A program made the translations under genes and the position numbers. Source: JBECKS01 sp964557005 (GTDB taxonomy: Bacteria; Pseudomonadota; Gammaproteobacteria; Pseudomonadales; JBECKS01). Taken from it: a stretch of DNA of 64,000 nt. This document shows positions 32,613-41,687 of the stretch, one piece after another; the first letter of the stretch is position 1, and each line of letters opens with the position of its first letter. The notes under the pieces are model-generated. The model was not told the DNA's origin, searched no databases, and saw only the letters and a list, made by a program, of their open reading frames with translations. Location: positions 12,753 to 76,752 of the forward strand of contig CAZKYI010000010.1 of assembly GCA_964557005.1 (NCBI GenBank). Reading direction: 5' to 3'.

Positions 32613-34625
32613 GTGACAAAAAAAATACTCATCGCCAATCGCGGAGAAATCGCCTGCCGCATTATTCGCTCGGTACAAGCCGCGGGGTATCAGGCGGTGG
32701 CCATTTACAGCGATGCCGATCAACACGCGCTGTTTACCAAACTGGCTGATCAAAGTTTTCCCTTGCAGGGAAATACCGCGACAGAAACCTATCTGAATAT
32801 TGAAAAAGTGATTGCTGCCGCACTGTCCGCACAGTGCGATGCCGTGCATCCCGGCTACGGTTTTCTGTCGGAAAATGCCGAGTTTGCCAAAGCCTGCCTG
32901 AAAAATAACATCAAGTTTATCGGGCCATCGGTACACGCCATCGAAGTGATGGGTAATAAAGGCGCTGCCAAACGCCTGATGATAGAAGCGGGAGTCCCCT
33001 GCATTCCCGGTTATCAAGGCGGTTATCAGGGCAGCGCACAGGATTTCGAAGCGCTGAAAAAAGAAGCAGAAAAAATCGGCTATCCGCTGATGATAAAAGC
33101 GGCGGCTGGTGGAGGCGGTCGTGGTATTCGTCTCGCTGCCGACGAACAGCAACTCAAAACTGAAATCGCCTCAGCGCGTAAGGAAGCACTTAGCGCCTTC
33201 GGCAGTGATGAAGTGATTCTGGAAAAAGCCCTGATTGGTGCACGACACATTGAAATTCAGGTTTTTGCCGACCAGTACGGCAATGTCATTCATCTGGGCG
33301 AACGTGATTGCAGTGTACAGCGCCGTCATCAAAAAGTGATTGAAGAAGCGCCTTCACCCTTTATGACCGAAAAACTTCGTGAAGCGATGGGTGCCGCCGC
33401 AGTCAATGCCGCCAAAGCTGTGAATTACGAAGGCGCGGGCACCGTGGAATTTCTGGTAGACGATGCGCGCAATTTCTATTTTCTGGAAATGAACACCCGC
33501 TTGCAGGTGGAGCATCCCGTTACCGAAATGATTACGGGTCTGGATTTGGTGAACTGGCAATTACAGATTGCTGAAGGCAAAGCCTTACCTATGCAACAAC
33601 AGGATTTACAACTTCACGGCCATGCCATTGAAGTGCGTTTGTATGCCGAAGATGCCGCAGCAGGCTTCATTCCGCAAACCGGATGCTTGCAACAATTTTT
33701 ACCTGCCACTGGCGAAGGTGTGCGTATTGATCATGGTTTTGAATCAGGCGCATTGGTGAGCGCTTATTACGATGCCATGTTAGCGAAAATCATTTGCTGG
33801 GGAGAAAACCGCGAACAGGCACGCAGCCGTTTGTTACGCGCTATCTCAGAAACAAAAATTACCGGCCTTAAAACTAACAAGAACTTTCTGGTGAATTTAC
33901 TGTGTGAAGCAAGTTTTGTGGCAGGCAGTGCACACACCAACCTGATTGATGACAGCCTGCTGCAACGACTGGGCAAGGATTATCAGCCATCGGATATTGC
34001 GCTGGCCTGTTTGCTGATACACCAACACCATGCACATAGCTACGGTGAACTGGCAAACTGGAGCAACAGTGAAGACATAAAACACTGCGAATTATTGCAA
34101 GCGGGAAACAACACTGCATCGGTATTTCGTGTGTATGCAGTAAAAAACAAAGTGTCCCATGCGTTCATAGTGACTTTTTTTAATGACGAGCACATTGAAA
34201 TCCGTTTTGATTTCAGTGATGTAAAAATTGAACATTCCTGTTTTTATTATCGTCTGGGTGGAATTAACAGAAAGGTCTGGTTCTCCCTGAACGACAATGT
34301 GCTCAGCATGGATTTGGGCGAGCGCACGGTGAATGTGCGTCGTCTTACCTACCAAGCTGCACTTGCCAAAGATGCACAAGGCAGCGGCAAAATTCTCGCC
34401 AGCACCGAAGGGCTGGTGATTGATGTGCTGGTGAAAGCAGGCGATGCAGTAAAAAAAGGCGATGTGCTGGTGATAGTGGAAGCCATGAAAATGGAACACC
34501 GCCATGTCGCAGATGTAGATGGCGTGGTGAACAGTGTACAAACCAGCGCAGGGCAACAAATTAAAGCGCGTACACTGCTGGTAGAAATAAGTGCGGAAGA
34601 AAATAACAACGAGGTCGAATTATAA
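32613..34625 (+). CDS. Biotin-dependent acyl-CoA carboxylase alpha subunit (AtuF-like)
   Basis: 670 residues starting at GTG. The biotin carboxylase part (1-450) has KILIANRGEIACRIIRS, the ATP-grasp loop AAAGGGGRGIRLA near 165, and the EMNTRLQVEHPVTE metal/bicarbonate motif near 293. After a linker, the biotin carrier domain (about 595-665) has the biotinylation site EAMKMEH. Together with the next gene it carboxylates a methyl-branched enoyl-CoA: geranyl-CoA in atu operons, 3-methylcrotonyl-CoA in liu operons. The neighbouring AtuA and the lack of HMG-CoA lyase favour the former. Confidence 0.88.
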   Translation: MTKKILIANRGEIACRIIRSVQAAGYQAVAIYSDADQHALFTKLADQSFPLQGNTATETYLNIEKVIAAALSAQCDAVHPGYGFLSENAEFAKACLKNNIKFIGPSVHAIEVMGNKGAAKRLMIEAGVPCIPGYQGGYQGSAQDFEALKKEAEKIGYPLMIKAAAGGGGRGIRLAADEQQLKTEIASARKEALSAFGSDEVILEKALIGARHIEIQVFADQYGNVIHLGERDCSVQRRHQKVIEEAPSPFMTEKLREAMGAAAVNAAKAVNYEGAGTVEFLVDDARNFYFLEMNTRLQVEHPVTEMITGLDLVNWQLQIAEGKALPMQQQDLQLHGHAIEVRLYAEDAAAGFIPQTGCLQQFLPATGEGVRIDHGFESGALVSAYYDAMLAKIICWGENREQARSRLLRAISETKITGLKTNKNFLVNLLCEASFVAGSAHTNLIDDSLLQRLGKDYQPSDIALACLLIHQHHAHSYGELANWSNSEDIKHCELLQAGNNTASVFRVYAVKNKVSHAFIVTFFNDEHIEIRFDFSDVKIEHSCFYYRLGGINRKVWFSLNDNVLSMDLGERTVNVRRLTYQAALAKDAQGSGKILASTEGLVIDVLVKAGDAVKKGDVLVIVEAMKMEHRHVADVDGVVNSVQTSAGQQIKARTLLVEISAEENNNEVEL

Positions 34626-36271
34626 TGGCCATTCTCGAAAGCAAACTCGATACGCAAAGTGAAGCCTTCAAAACCAATGTTGCTTTTATGCAAGCCTATG
34701 TGGAAAAAGTGCGCGGCGTAGAAAGAAACCTTCGTGCCAGCGAAGAAAGTTACCGCAGCAAGGCTGAAAAAAAAGGTAAATTGCTGCCGCGTGAACGGCT
34801 GGCACATTTGCTGGATGCTGGCGCACCCTTTCTGGAATTGTCACCCATTGCCGGTTATTTAATGAATGGCGACAAGGACGGCTCCAGCGCCGGAGGTAAT
34901 ATTATTGTCGGCATTGGTTATGTCAGTGGCCGCCGCGTGCTGGTGATGGTGTGGAACTATGCTATCAAGGGCGGCACCATTAACAGCGCCACCACGCGGA
35001 AAAATCTGCGTTTGCAGGAAATTGCCTTTGCCTGCCGTTTACCCGTTGTTTCCTTAAGCGAAAGCGGCGGAGGCAATCTGGCTGGCGGCGGCGACCCTGA
35101 CCCTTGGGGAGCGCATGGATTTCTTGATGGCGGCCGTGTGTATTGCCAGCAGGCGGAACTCACCGCCGCAGGTATTCCGCAAATTACCGTGGCGCATGGC
35201 AATGCAACGGCAGGGGGTGCCTATCAGGTTGCGCTTTCCGATTATGTGATTCTTGTCCGTGGTCAGACACAGTTATTTCTGGCAGGCCCGCCTTTATTAA
35301 AAGCGGCAACAGGAGAAGTAGCTGATCACGAAACTCTGGGTGGTGCGGAAATGCACGCATGCATTTCGCAGACCGGCGAATACCTTGCCGAGAACGATGC
35401 CGATGGCATTCGCATGGCGCGGGAAATTGTGGCACAACTGCCGCCCGATGCGGGGCGTGCGCTAGTAAAAGACAGAGCGGTAAAAACACCACGTTATCCC
35501 GCAGAAGAATTGCACGGCATTGTTGCCGAGGACAAACGCATTCCCTACGACATGCGCGAAGTGATTATGCGCATTGTGGACGACTCGGAATTTTTTGAAT
35601 TTGAAGCGGCTTTTGATCAGCAAACCCTGTGCGGACATGCGCACATTGGCGGTTGGCGCATCGGCATCATTACCAACAACGGCCCCATCACGCCCGAAGG
35701 CGCCAAAAAAGCCGCGCACTTTTTGCAACTGTGTGATCAAAGCAATACCCCGATGATTTTTTTACACAACACCACCGGATTTTTAGTGGGTGTTGCTGCG
35801 GAACAGGGCGGGCAAGTGAAACACGGTTCCAAACTCATTCAGGCGGTGGCCAATTTTCGTCCCCCGAAAATTTCCATCATCGTTGGCAATTCCTACGGCG
35901 CGGGTAATTATGCGATGGCATCCAAATCCTTAAAGCCGGTCTTTATTTTTTCCTGGCCAACGGCGCGGCAAGCCGTGATGGGCGGAGCGCAGGCGGCAGG
36001 TGTGATGCGTATTGTCACCGAAGAAAAACTGTCCAAAATGGGTTTGCAGTTAAATGAAGAACAACAAAAAGAAATGGAAGTGCGTACTGCAAAAACCGTT
36101 GCCGGTATGGAAGCGGCATCGGAAAGCATGTTCTGTTCTTCGCGCATGATGGATGACGGCATTATTGATCCGATAGACACAAGGCAAACCATCATTTTTA
36201 CACTGGAAACCTGCAAGGAAAAACACTTGCGTGGTTGCCAAACCAATACTTTTGGTGTGGCACGTTTATAG
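34625..36271 (+). CDS. Acyl-CoA carboxylase carboxyltransferase beta subunit (AtuC-like)
   Basis: 548 residues, close to the length of geranyl- and methylcrotonyl-CoA carboxylase beta subunits. The N-terminal crotonase-like half has LPRERLAHLLDAGAPFLELS, and the C-terminal half has GAKKAAHFLQLCDQSNTPMIFLHNTTGFLVG and MGGAQAAGVM (longer motifs; key residues GGAQAA). The ATG overlaps the last base of the alpha-subunit stop (TAATG), indicating coupled translation of the two subunits. Confidence 0.9.
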   Translation: MAILESKLDTQSEAFKTNVAFMQAYVEKVRGVERNLRASEESYRSKAEKKGKLLPRERLAHLLDAGAPFLELSPIAGYLMNGDKDGSSAGGNIIVGIGYVSGRRVLVMVWNYAIKGGTINSATTRKNLRLQEIAFACRLPVVSLSESGGGNLAGGGDPDPWGAHGFLDGGRVYCQQAELTAAGIPQITVAHGNATAGGAYQVALSDYVILVRGQTQLFLAGPPLLKAATGEVADHETLGGAEMHACISQTGEYLAENDADGIRMAREIVAQLPPDAGRALVKDRAVKTPRYPAEELHGIVAEDKRIPYDMREVIMRIVDDSEFFEFEAAFDQQTLCGHAHIGGWRIGIITNNGPITPEGAKKAAHFLQLCDQSNTPMIFLHNTTGFLVGVAAEQGGQVKHGSKLIQAVANFRPPKISIIVGNSYGAGNYAMASKSLKPVFIFSWPTARQAVMGGAQAAGVMRIVTEEKLSKMGLQLNEEQQKEMEVRTAKTVAGMEAASESMFCSSRMMDDGIIDPIDTRQTIIFTLETCKEKHLRGCQTNTFGVARL

Positions 36272-36297
36272 CTGTTATAAAAAAAGAGGGGAAGCAC

Positions 36298-37500
36298 ATG
36301 AGTGAAACCAAAAAAGAACTGGATGAATTTCGTAAAGAAGTTTCCGCGTGGCTGAAAAATAACATTCCACCCGAACCGAATTTTTTATTGCCCGAATCCT
36401 TTATGGAAGTGGGTACGGATCAGCAATTTGATTATTTGCGTAACTGGCAGCGCAGTGTTTATGAAGCAGGTTATATCGGTTTGGCTTGGCCGAAAGAATA
36501 TGGCGGCGGCGGAATGCCGCAAATTTATCAGGACATTGCCACGCACGAAATGGCCAAACAAAAAGCGCCCTTTGTGCCCAACACTATTGGTTTGAACTGG
36601 GCAGGCCCTTTGATTTTGCACATGGGTACGGAGAGCGATAAGAAAAAATATTTAAAAGGCATTTTGAGCGCGGAAGATATTTGGTGTCAGGGTTTTTCCG
36701 AACCGGATCACGGCAGTGATTTGGGCAGTGCACAATGCAAGGCCGTGCGTGATGGCAAGGAGTTTGTTATTAACGGTTCAAAAATCTGGACCAGTCTCGC
36801 CACTTACGCCAAGTACATGATTTTGTTAGCGCGAACCTCTACGGAAGGCAAAAGCAAATACGAAGGCTTGAGTTTTTTTCTGTCACCCATGCGTATTCCG
36901 GGCATTGAAGTACAACCGATAAAAAAACTCACCGGCGAATACGGTTTTTGCCAGACCTTTTTTACCGATGCACGTTTTTCTGAAGATTGTTTAATGGGCA
37001 AGGAAGGCGATGGCTGGAAAGTGGCGATGGCCACCCTGATGTTTGAACGCGGTGCCGCCGGAGGACAGGCAGGCGGTCTGGCCTTTATGGATGTATCCAT
37101 TGATGACGTGGTGGAGTTGGCGCGGCGCAGCAAACGCAACGGCAAAGCGGCCATTGAAGACCCGATGATTCGTGACGAACTGGTGAAACTGCTGATTGAA
37201 GGCAAAGGCAATCGCACGGGTACCCAGCGCAGCAGAATTCCGGCACTGGTTTCCGAACGTCCCGCATCCATTGCCATGTCCGCAAAATTGCGCACCACCG
37301 AAATCAAGCGCCGCATGTTGCAACTGGCCATTTCTTTTCAGGGAGCCAACGGCGCACGTTTTGTCAGTGAAGAAGCAATTGATGGTGGCAAGTGGCAGCG
37401 CGGCTATTTCAATTCGTTTTCGGCCACCATTGGCGGGGGCACCAGCCAGATTCAGGCGAATATAATTGGCGAGCGAGTTCTCGGCTTACCCAAGTCCTAG
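36298..37500 (+). CDS. Acyl-CoA dehydrogenase, partner 1 of a tandem pair
   Basis: 400 residues from the ATG preceded by GAGGGGAAG; an earlier in-frame ATG lies inside the carboxylase gene. It has the FSEPDHGSDLGSAQCKA and SKIWTSLATYAKY substrate/FAD motifs and the C-terminal GGTSQIQANIIGERVLGLP. The FAD-binding core is complete. It resembles the second half of the fused enzyme at 18777-20939, and with the next gene probably forms an alpha2beta2-type heteromer (inference). Confidence 0.88.
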   Translation: MSETKKELDEFRKEVSAWLKNNIPPEPNFLLPESFMEVGTDQQFDYLRNWQRSVYEAGYIGLAWPKEYGGGGMPQIYQDIATHEMAKQKAPFVPNTIGLNWAGPLILHMGTESDKKKYLKGILSAEDIWCQGFSEPDHGSDLGSAQCKAVRDGKEFVINGSKIWTSLATYAKYMILLARTSTEGKSKYEGLSFFLSPMRIPGIEVQPIKKLTGEYGFCQTFFTDARFSEDCLMGKEGDGWKVAMATLMFERGAAGGQAGGLAFMDVSIDDVVELARRSKRNGKAAIEDPMIRDELVKLLIEGKGNRTGTQRSRIPALVSERPASIAMSAKLRTTEIKRRMLQLAISFQGANGARFVSEEAIDGGKWQRGYFNSFSATIGGGTSQIQANIIGERVLGLPKS

Positions 37501-37553
37501 GGAATAACTATCTGCGTTAAAATAATTTAAAGCTTCCTGCGGAGCAAAAACAA

Positions 37554-38666
37554 ATGAGCGACAAAATCAACTTTTCTGAAGAACAAACCATGCTGCTGGA
37601 AACGGCTATGAATTTCTGTAGCAGCGAATCGTCCATTGGCCGTGTCAGACAACAACTTGCAGCCGACAGTGATTTTGATGAACAACTGTGGAAAAAAATT
37701 ATTGAGCTGGGCTGGCTCAGTATTGCCATACCCGAAGCCTACGGTGGTTTGCAAATGGGGCTGGGTGCGGTGGTTCCCGTCATTGAAAGCATGGGCAGGC
37801 AACTGGTGATTTCGCCTTTTTTAAGCACAACACTTGTGGCACACAGCTTGGTGAAAGGCGGCAGTGAACAACAAAAAAATAACTACTTACCCAAAATCGC
37901 TGAAGGTGCTATTGCAACATTGGCTCTGACCGAGGAAGACGGCTCATGGTTACTGGAAGACATTCAGAGCGAAGCAAAGGAAAAAAACAATCAGCTTGTG
38001 TTAAGTGGAACAAAAACGCTGGTGCTGGATGCAGCCCATGCCAGCATCATCATTGCTTCAGTAACTATCAACGGCAAGGCGCAACTGGTACTGATTGAAA
38101 AAAATCAAATTCCGCAAGCTGCCCTTACAAAAGAAACCGTGATAGATGAAACACGCAACAGTTATCGTTTGAAACTCGACGGTATAACCATTGAAAAATC
38201 ACAAGTGCTCGTCAATGCCTGCTTTAATGACATTGAAAATGCAGCCTTGTTATTGCTCAGTGCTGAAATGACAGGCGGCATAGCCAGCGCGCTCAACACC
38301 GTAGTGGAATATCTCAACACGCGCAAACAATTTGGAAAAATTATCGGCAGCTATCAGGCGCTTAAACACCCTACTGTTGAAATTTTAATGGGGCTGGAAG
38401 AAGCGCGTTCACTGGTGTATCACGCTGCCAGTATCTTTGATGAAGAAGATAACAAGGAAGTTGAATGCGCATTGCGCATGGCCAAAGCCTCCGCCGGACA
38501 ACACTTTTTGTTTGCCGGTGACAGAGCCGTGCAATTTCATGGCGGTTTCGGATTTACCTACGATTGTGATGCGCAACTGTTCTTGCGCCGAGCGATTTGG
38601 TCACAAAGTCAGTTCGGTGATGATAAATACCAGCGCATGTTGTTAGCGCCTTTGTTGTTGGATTAA
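37554..38666 (+). CDS. Acyl-CoA dehydrogenase, partner 2 of a tandem pair
   Basis: 370 residues, shorter than standalone acyl-CoA dehydrogenases. It has GWLSIAIPEAYGGLQMG near 49-65, NTRKQFGKIIGSYQALKHP near 256, and VQFHGGFGFTYDCD near 327. The FSEP-G-SD motif is degenerate (LTEEDGSWLLED), as in the non-FAD-binding or weak subunit of heteromeric enzymes. It resembles the first half of the fused 720-residue enzyme. Last gene of the operon, followed by a strong terminator. Confidence 0.87.
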   Translation: MSDKINFSEEQTMLLETAMNFCSSESSIGRVRQQLAADSDFDEQLWKKIIELGWLSIAIPEAYGGLQMGLGAVVPVIESMGRQLVISPFLSTTLVAHSLVKGGSEQQKNNYLPKIAEGAIATLALTEEDGSWLLEDIQSEAKEKNNQLVLSGTKTLVLDAAHASIIIASVTINGKAQLVLIEKNQIPQAALTKETVIDETRNSYRLKLDGITIEKSQVLVNACFNDIENAALLLLSAEMTGGIASALNTVVEYLNTRKQFGKIIGSYQALKHPTVEILMGLEEARSLVYHAASIFDEEDNKEVECALRMAKASAGQHFLFAGDRAVQFHGGFGFTYDCDAQLFLRRAIWSQSQFGDDKYQRMLLAPLLLD

Positions 38667-38675
38667 TCCAAAGCA

Positions 38676-38703
38676 AAAAAAGGGAACCAAAGTTCCCTTT
38701 TTT
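38676..38703. terminator. Bidirectional rho-independent terminator
   Basis: A 12-bp stem AAAAAAGGGAAC / GTTCCCTTTTTT with a 4-nt CAAA loop and T-tracts in both directions. It lies between the atu-type operon and the convergent lipoprotein gene and can serve both. Confidence 0.9.
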
Positions 38704-38728
38704 ATTTCAACGTATTTTTACAACGCCC

Positions 38729-39226
38729 TTATTCTTGTCTTAAACGCCAGAAAAACTCATCTACCTCGGCTGGGTCACTAAATATAACAAAAAGACTATA
38801 GATACCCTCACCTTCTTCTTCACAGGAAACCCGGGCAGCCAAATTGAAATCTTCGCCAAACAAACTGACGTAGACAACGTGGGCATAGGGATCAAACTTA
38901 TCTTCTTCATTATCACCAAAGGTTAGCTTTTTCTCTCCTTTTTCGGTTTTAACACTCAAGGTTTGGTTTTTGGAAAAAGAAACAACATAAGATTCTTCAT
39001 GTACAAACGTATCATCTTCCGTTTGTTCAGGAGGTTCACGTTCAGTAAAAGTATCAATAGCAGTCAACTCAAAACTGCCCGCCATTGCTTCAAAATATTC
39101 TTCGACTGTCGTGGCAGCACACGCATCTTCAAGACTACCCTCACCCCCACCCGTTTTTTTACTCGAGCTGGAACCACTACAAGAAAACAATGCAAAAATA
39201 CTCAGCGCCAGGATTAACTTTTTCAT
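38729..39226 (-). CDS. Putative lipoprotein of unknown function
   Basis: 165 residues with a lipoprotein signal peptide: MKKLILALSIFALFSC, lipobox L-F-S-C16, then a Ser/Lys/Gly-rich linker. The mature part is strongly acidic (many Glu/Asp), with three further cysteines (about C36, C146 and one near 37-40 absent), and no recognised domain. Asp/Glu at +2 is absent (Ser-Gly follows), so outer-membrane sorting is likely. Alone between two convergent/tandem units; the upstream 119 nt hold only an AT-rich stretch and one 17-bp repeat. Confidence 0.7.
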   Translation of the reverse strand: MKKLILALSIFALFSCSGSSSSKKTGGGEGSLEDACAATTVEEYFEAMAGSFELTAIDTFTEREPPEQTEDDTFVHEESYVVSFSKNQTLSVKTEKGEKKLTFGDNEEDKFDPYAHVVYVSLFGEDFNLAARVSCEEEGEGIYSLFVIFSDPAEVDEFFWRLRQE

Positions 39227-39322
39227 TTTTTATTCCTTAAATTTAAAAAATGATTAAAGCAGAATCCAGTAAAAAGCCGAACTACCTGTTTAGGTGGGAC
39301 ACACTTTGGCACCCCTATCAAG

Positions 39323-39339
39323 ACCCCTTAAACACACCA
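39323..39339. repeat. 17-bp direct repeat, copy 1
   Basis: ACCCCTTAAACACACCA, just downstream of the stop of the MpaB-like gene. The identical 17-mer occurs at 40382-40398, at the end of the upstream gene, so the two copies bracket the MpaB-like gene almost exactly (1059-bp period). Confidence 0.8.
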
Positions 39340-39345
39340 GTTGAA

Positions 39346-40377
39346 CTATATTATCCTTCCTTCTTTCAACTGAGGCATTTCGAATCTTGAACCTTCGGAA
39401 GTCCTCATTCCCCAAACTATTGAGGTTAAATAGCTGTAAGAAACTGCCTTGCTATTTAAAAATTTCCAAACAGGCTTTTGGGTTAATCTCGCTTTAGAAG
39501 CTACATATTTCTCGTTAAAACCAAATGGAATCATTACCTTATTGACCAACTTGAAAAGCACAAGAAAAGCTTTTGCCTTTCTCGCGTTATACTTCAAAGC
39601 AAACTTGTCCTGTATTTGCAAGGGCAAAGTACTGATTGTGTACTCTCGGTGAAAATCGAAAAATGGTTTGAAAATTCCGGGCATGGTTTTTTCCAAATCA
39701 TTTAGGAAGTAGTTCACCATTTCCTGGTGAGGCTGTTCATAACCCAAGACATTTGAATCCCATGTCGACTGGTTATATTCGATAAATTCAGACCAGCTTT
39801 CAGGAATGAATTCATCTTCAATTCCAAATAAATACGCGAATATTTTTAATTCCTGATTTAGTTGATTGAGTTCACTTTCGGTTAAAGGGATATTTAGCTG
39901 GTTATAGCTGTTTACAATACTTTCCCACAAAGCCGCATGTACCCACATCAATGCGTTTGATTCATTTGCCTGATATTGGTTGTCTGCAAAGGGATGCTTA
40001 CTGGTTTTCAATTCGCCCTTAACGGTTTCATGAAGCTTGCGAATAAACTGACTTACCTGTAGTGCTTCGTCCACTGTGCCAAAAATAATCATGCTAATTG
40101 AAACATAGGTTCTATAAGCTCTATTCATAGGCTGTGAAAATGCATAACTGGCATCATTCCCTGCTTGAGCCATCCATATGTGTATGGATTGCATAATCAG
40201 CAATCGTGAAGAGGCCATGTAAAGTGGAAAAATTTTCTTCATGACTTTCCACAAAACAGAATCCGGCCCCCAAAAGCCCAGCTCTTTATTTGTAACAGAA
40301 ACCAAAGCTTTTTGAACCTGTTTATCAAATACATTGTTGTCTACAAGATGCGGAATGTGATTCATTAACTTAGCCAT
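39346..40377 (-). CDS. Oxygenase MpaB/MpaB' family protein (DUF2236)
   Basis: 343 residues from the ATG that overlaps the upstream stop (TGATG). It has the DUF2236 layout: N-terminal ELGFWGPDSVLWKV (residues 32-45), the helix RAYRTYVSISMIIFGTVDEALQVSQFIRKLHETVKG near 87-122 (key residues R-x-Y-R-T and L-H-x-x-V-K-G), then LMWVHAALWESIV near 142. The His of WVHA corresponds to the conserved family histidine. No signal peptide. Substrate unknown; coupled translation with the Lcp-like gene suggests joint function. Confidence 0.78.
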   Translation of the reverse strand: MAKLMNHIPHLVDNNVFDKQVQKALVSVTNKELGFWGPDSVLWKVMKKIFPLYMASSRLLIMQSIHIWMAQAGNDASYAFSQPMNRAYRTYVSISMIIFGTVDEALQVSQFIRKLHETVKGELKTSKHPFADNQYQANESNALMWVHAALWESIVNSYNQLNIPLTESELNQLNQELKIFAYLFGIEDEFIPESWSEFIEYNQSTWDSNVLGYEQPHQEMVNYFLNDLEKTMPGIFKPFFDFHREYTISTLPLQIQDKFALKYNARKAKAFLVLFKLVNKVMIPFGFNEKYVASKARLTQKPVWKFLNSKAVSYSYLTSIVWGMRTSEGSRFEMPQLKEGRII

Positions 40378-41687
40378 CACAACCCCTTAAACACACCAAA
40401 CGAACCAATGTAACTCGATTTTTTATCTTTTTGTTTGCGCTTTGTGCTCACGCGATTTGCCTTGACAGGTTTTGTGACAGAAGCTTTTTTCAAAATTTTG
40501 TAAGCAAGCATGTATATTTTCAGAATCAGCTCCATTCTTCTTACGCCCACTGTTGAAACTGCGCGCAAGGAAATCGCCACCCAAGGCAAATAGATATTTC
40601 GATACCATCGCCCCAACCCGATGTCATCGGCCATTTTATTTCCGAAAAGCACACGACTCAGCAGATTGGCGAGTTCCAATGATAATTCGCGATTAATTTT
40701 TCCCTTCAGTGTATCGGTCGGACGGAAATACTCATTTTCATAAAAGTTTTTAACCACTTCTCTGGCCGTCTCTGGAGAATCATCTAAATGTGCAAGACAC
40801 ATATTAAAAAAACGAAAGGTTTCCGCAGCATTCAGTTCCAATAATTCTTTTGGTGCGCCTAACCCATATTGAATGCCTCTTACCCTGCTCTCGATTAACG
40901 AAGCATCACCACCCGATCTCAACACAACCGAAGCAAACACACCTGAAAGGAAAATCATGTTGTCGAATTCAGAAATGGGTAAGCCGTAATAGCTTGTATC
41001 CCAATCGCCTTTTCGTTCAATCTGCATTCTTGCAAAAGCATGAGCAAGACGAACTTTAGCGCAGGCCTGTATACCAGAGCCAAAAAGTTCAAATGCTGTT
41101 GCTCCGTAAACATCGCCAACAAAATTCAGGGTTTGCACCATTCTATTACTGCCGCTTGCCACCGAACCGGTACTGACAATCGACTTGCCAACAGCGGGAT
41201 AGTTTGCGCCAACAAAAAAACCAACCGACATGGCTACCGCATCACCGAGCACAACAGGAACATCATTAATCGCCATTGTGCTGGACTGATTCTGCTTTGA
41301 CTTTTGATTTTTGTTTTTCTTGTTTTTGGTCTGATAACGCTCTAAAAATTCTGGCAGCGCTTCGTAATAGGCAAGATAGTCGGCAAGTATCTGGGGCGGA
41401 TTTTCCAGACTCGCCAAACCTTTCGAGAGGCCTTTTTCCAGTTCATTCGCTAATAACCCGTTCTTCATAATCTCAGCTGCAAGCTGATTCGCCAGTTCAT
41501 CATTTTGATAAGCCAGCCTTGAAATCAGTTCCAGATCGGCCTCGTTTGGATCCAAATCGCTGCGCTTCAAGTCTGGAAACCAGCGCATGGCAAGCTTTAC
41601 CCAAGGGTAAAAAGGGCCGTCTTCTATTGGCCGCTCTGGTTTGAATTGTCTCGGTAATACTCTTTCTGCATTCATTGTGTTGTTCAT
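40377..41687 (-). CDS. Latex-clearing-protein-like DUF2236 oxygenase
   Basis: A 436-residue protein whose centre resembles Lcp-type heme oxygenases: R182-MVQT186-LNFVGDVYG, then KVRLAH216-AFARM, with H216 aligned to the axial heme histidine of Lcp (R-V-R-L-M-H-A). GLPISEFDNMIFL follows, as the G-V-P-I-N stretch does in Lcp. A Lys/Asn/Gln-rich low-complexity insert (residues 118-137) and a basic tail are unusual. No signal peptide, so it would act inside the cell, unlike secreted Lcp. Divergent from a TetR gene, which may regulate it. Confidence 0.7.
   Translation of the reverse strand: MNNTMNAERVLPRQFKPERPIEDGPFYPWVKLAMRWFPDLKRSDLDPNEADLELISRLAYQNDELANQLAAEIMKNGLLANELEKGLSKGLASLENPPQILADYLAYYEALPEFLERYQTKNKKNKNQKSKQNQSSTMAINDVPVVLGDAVAMSVGFFVGANYPAVGKSIVSTGSVASGSNRMVQTLNFVGDVYGATAFELFGSGIQACAKVRLAHAFARMQIERKGDWDTSYYGLPISEFDNMIFLSGVFASVVLRSGGDASLIESRVRGIQYGLGAPKELLELNAAETFRFFNMCLAHLDDSPETAREVVKNFYENEYFRPTDTLKGKINRELSLELANLLSRVLFGNKMADDIGLGRWYRNIYLPWVAISLRAVSTVGVRRMELILKIYMLAYKILKKASVTKPVKANRVSTKRKQKDKKSSYIGSFGVFKGL
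40382..40398. repeat. 17-bp direct repeat, copy 2
   Basis: The same 17-mer as at 39323-39339, here encoding the last residues (GVFKGL) of the Lcp-like protein. Confidence 0.8.

Noticed and set aside
29210..38666. The operon as a leucine/isovalerate (liu) cluster
   Set aside because: There is no HMG-CoA lyase or MerR-type LiuR, and the first gene is AtuA/DUF1446. A methylcrotonyl-CoA carboxylase role cannot be fully excluded.
38676..38703. Possible CRISPR or repeat unit
   Set aside because: It is a single hairpin with T-tracts between convergent genes, a terminator. No regularly spaced repeats occur anywhere in the window.
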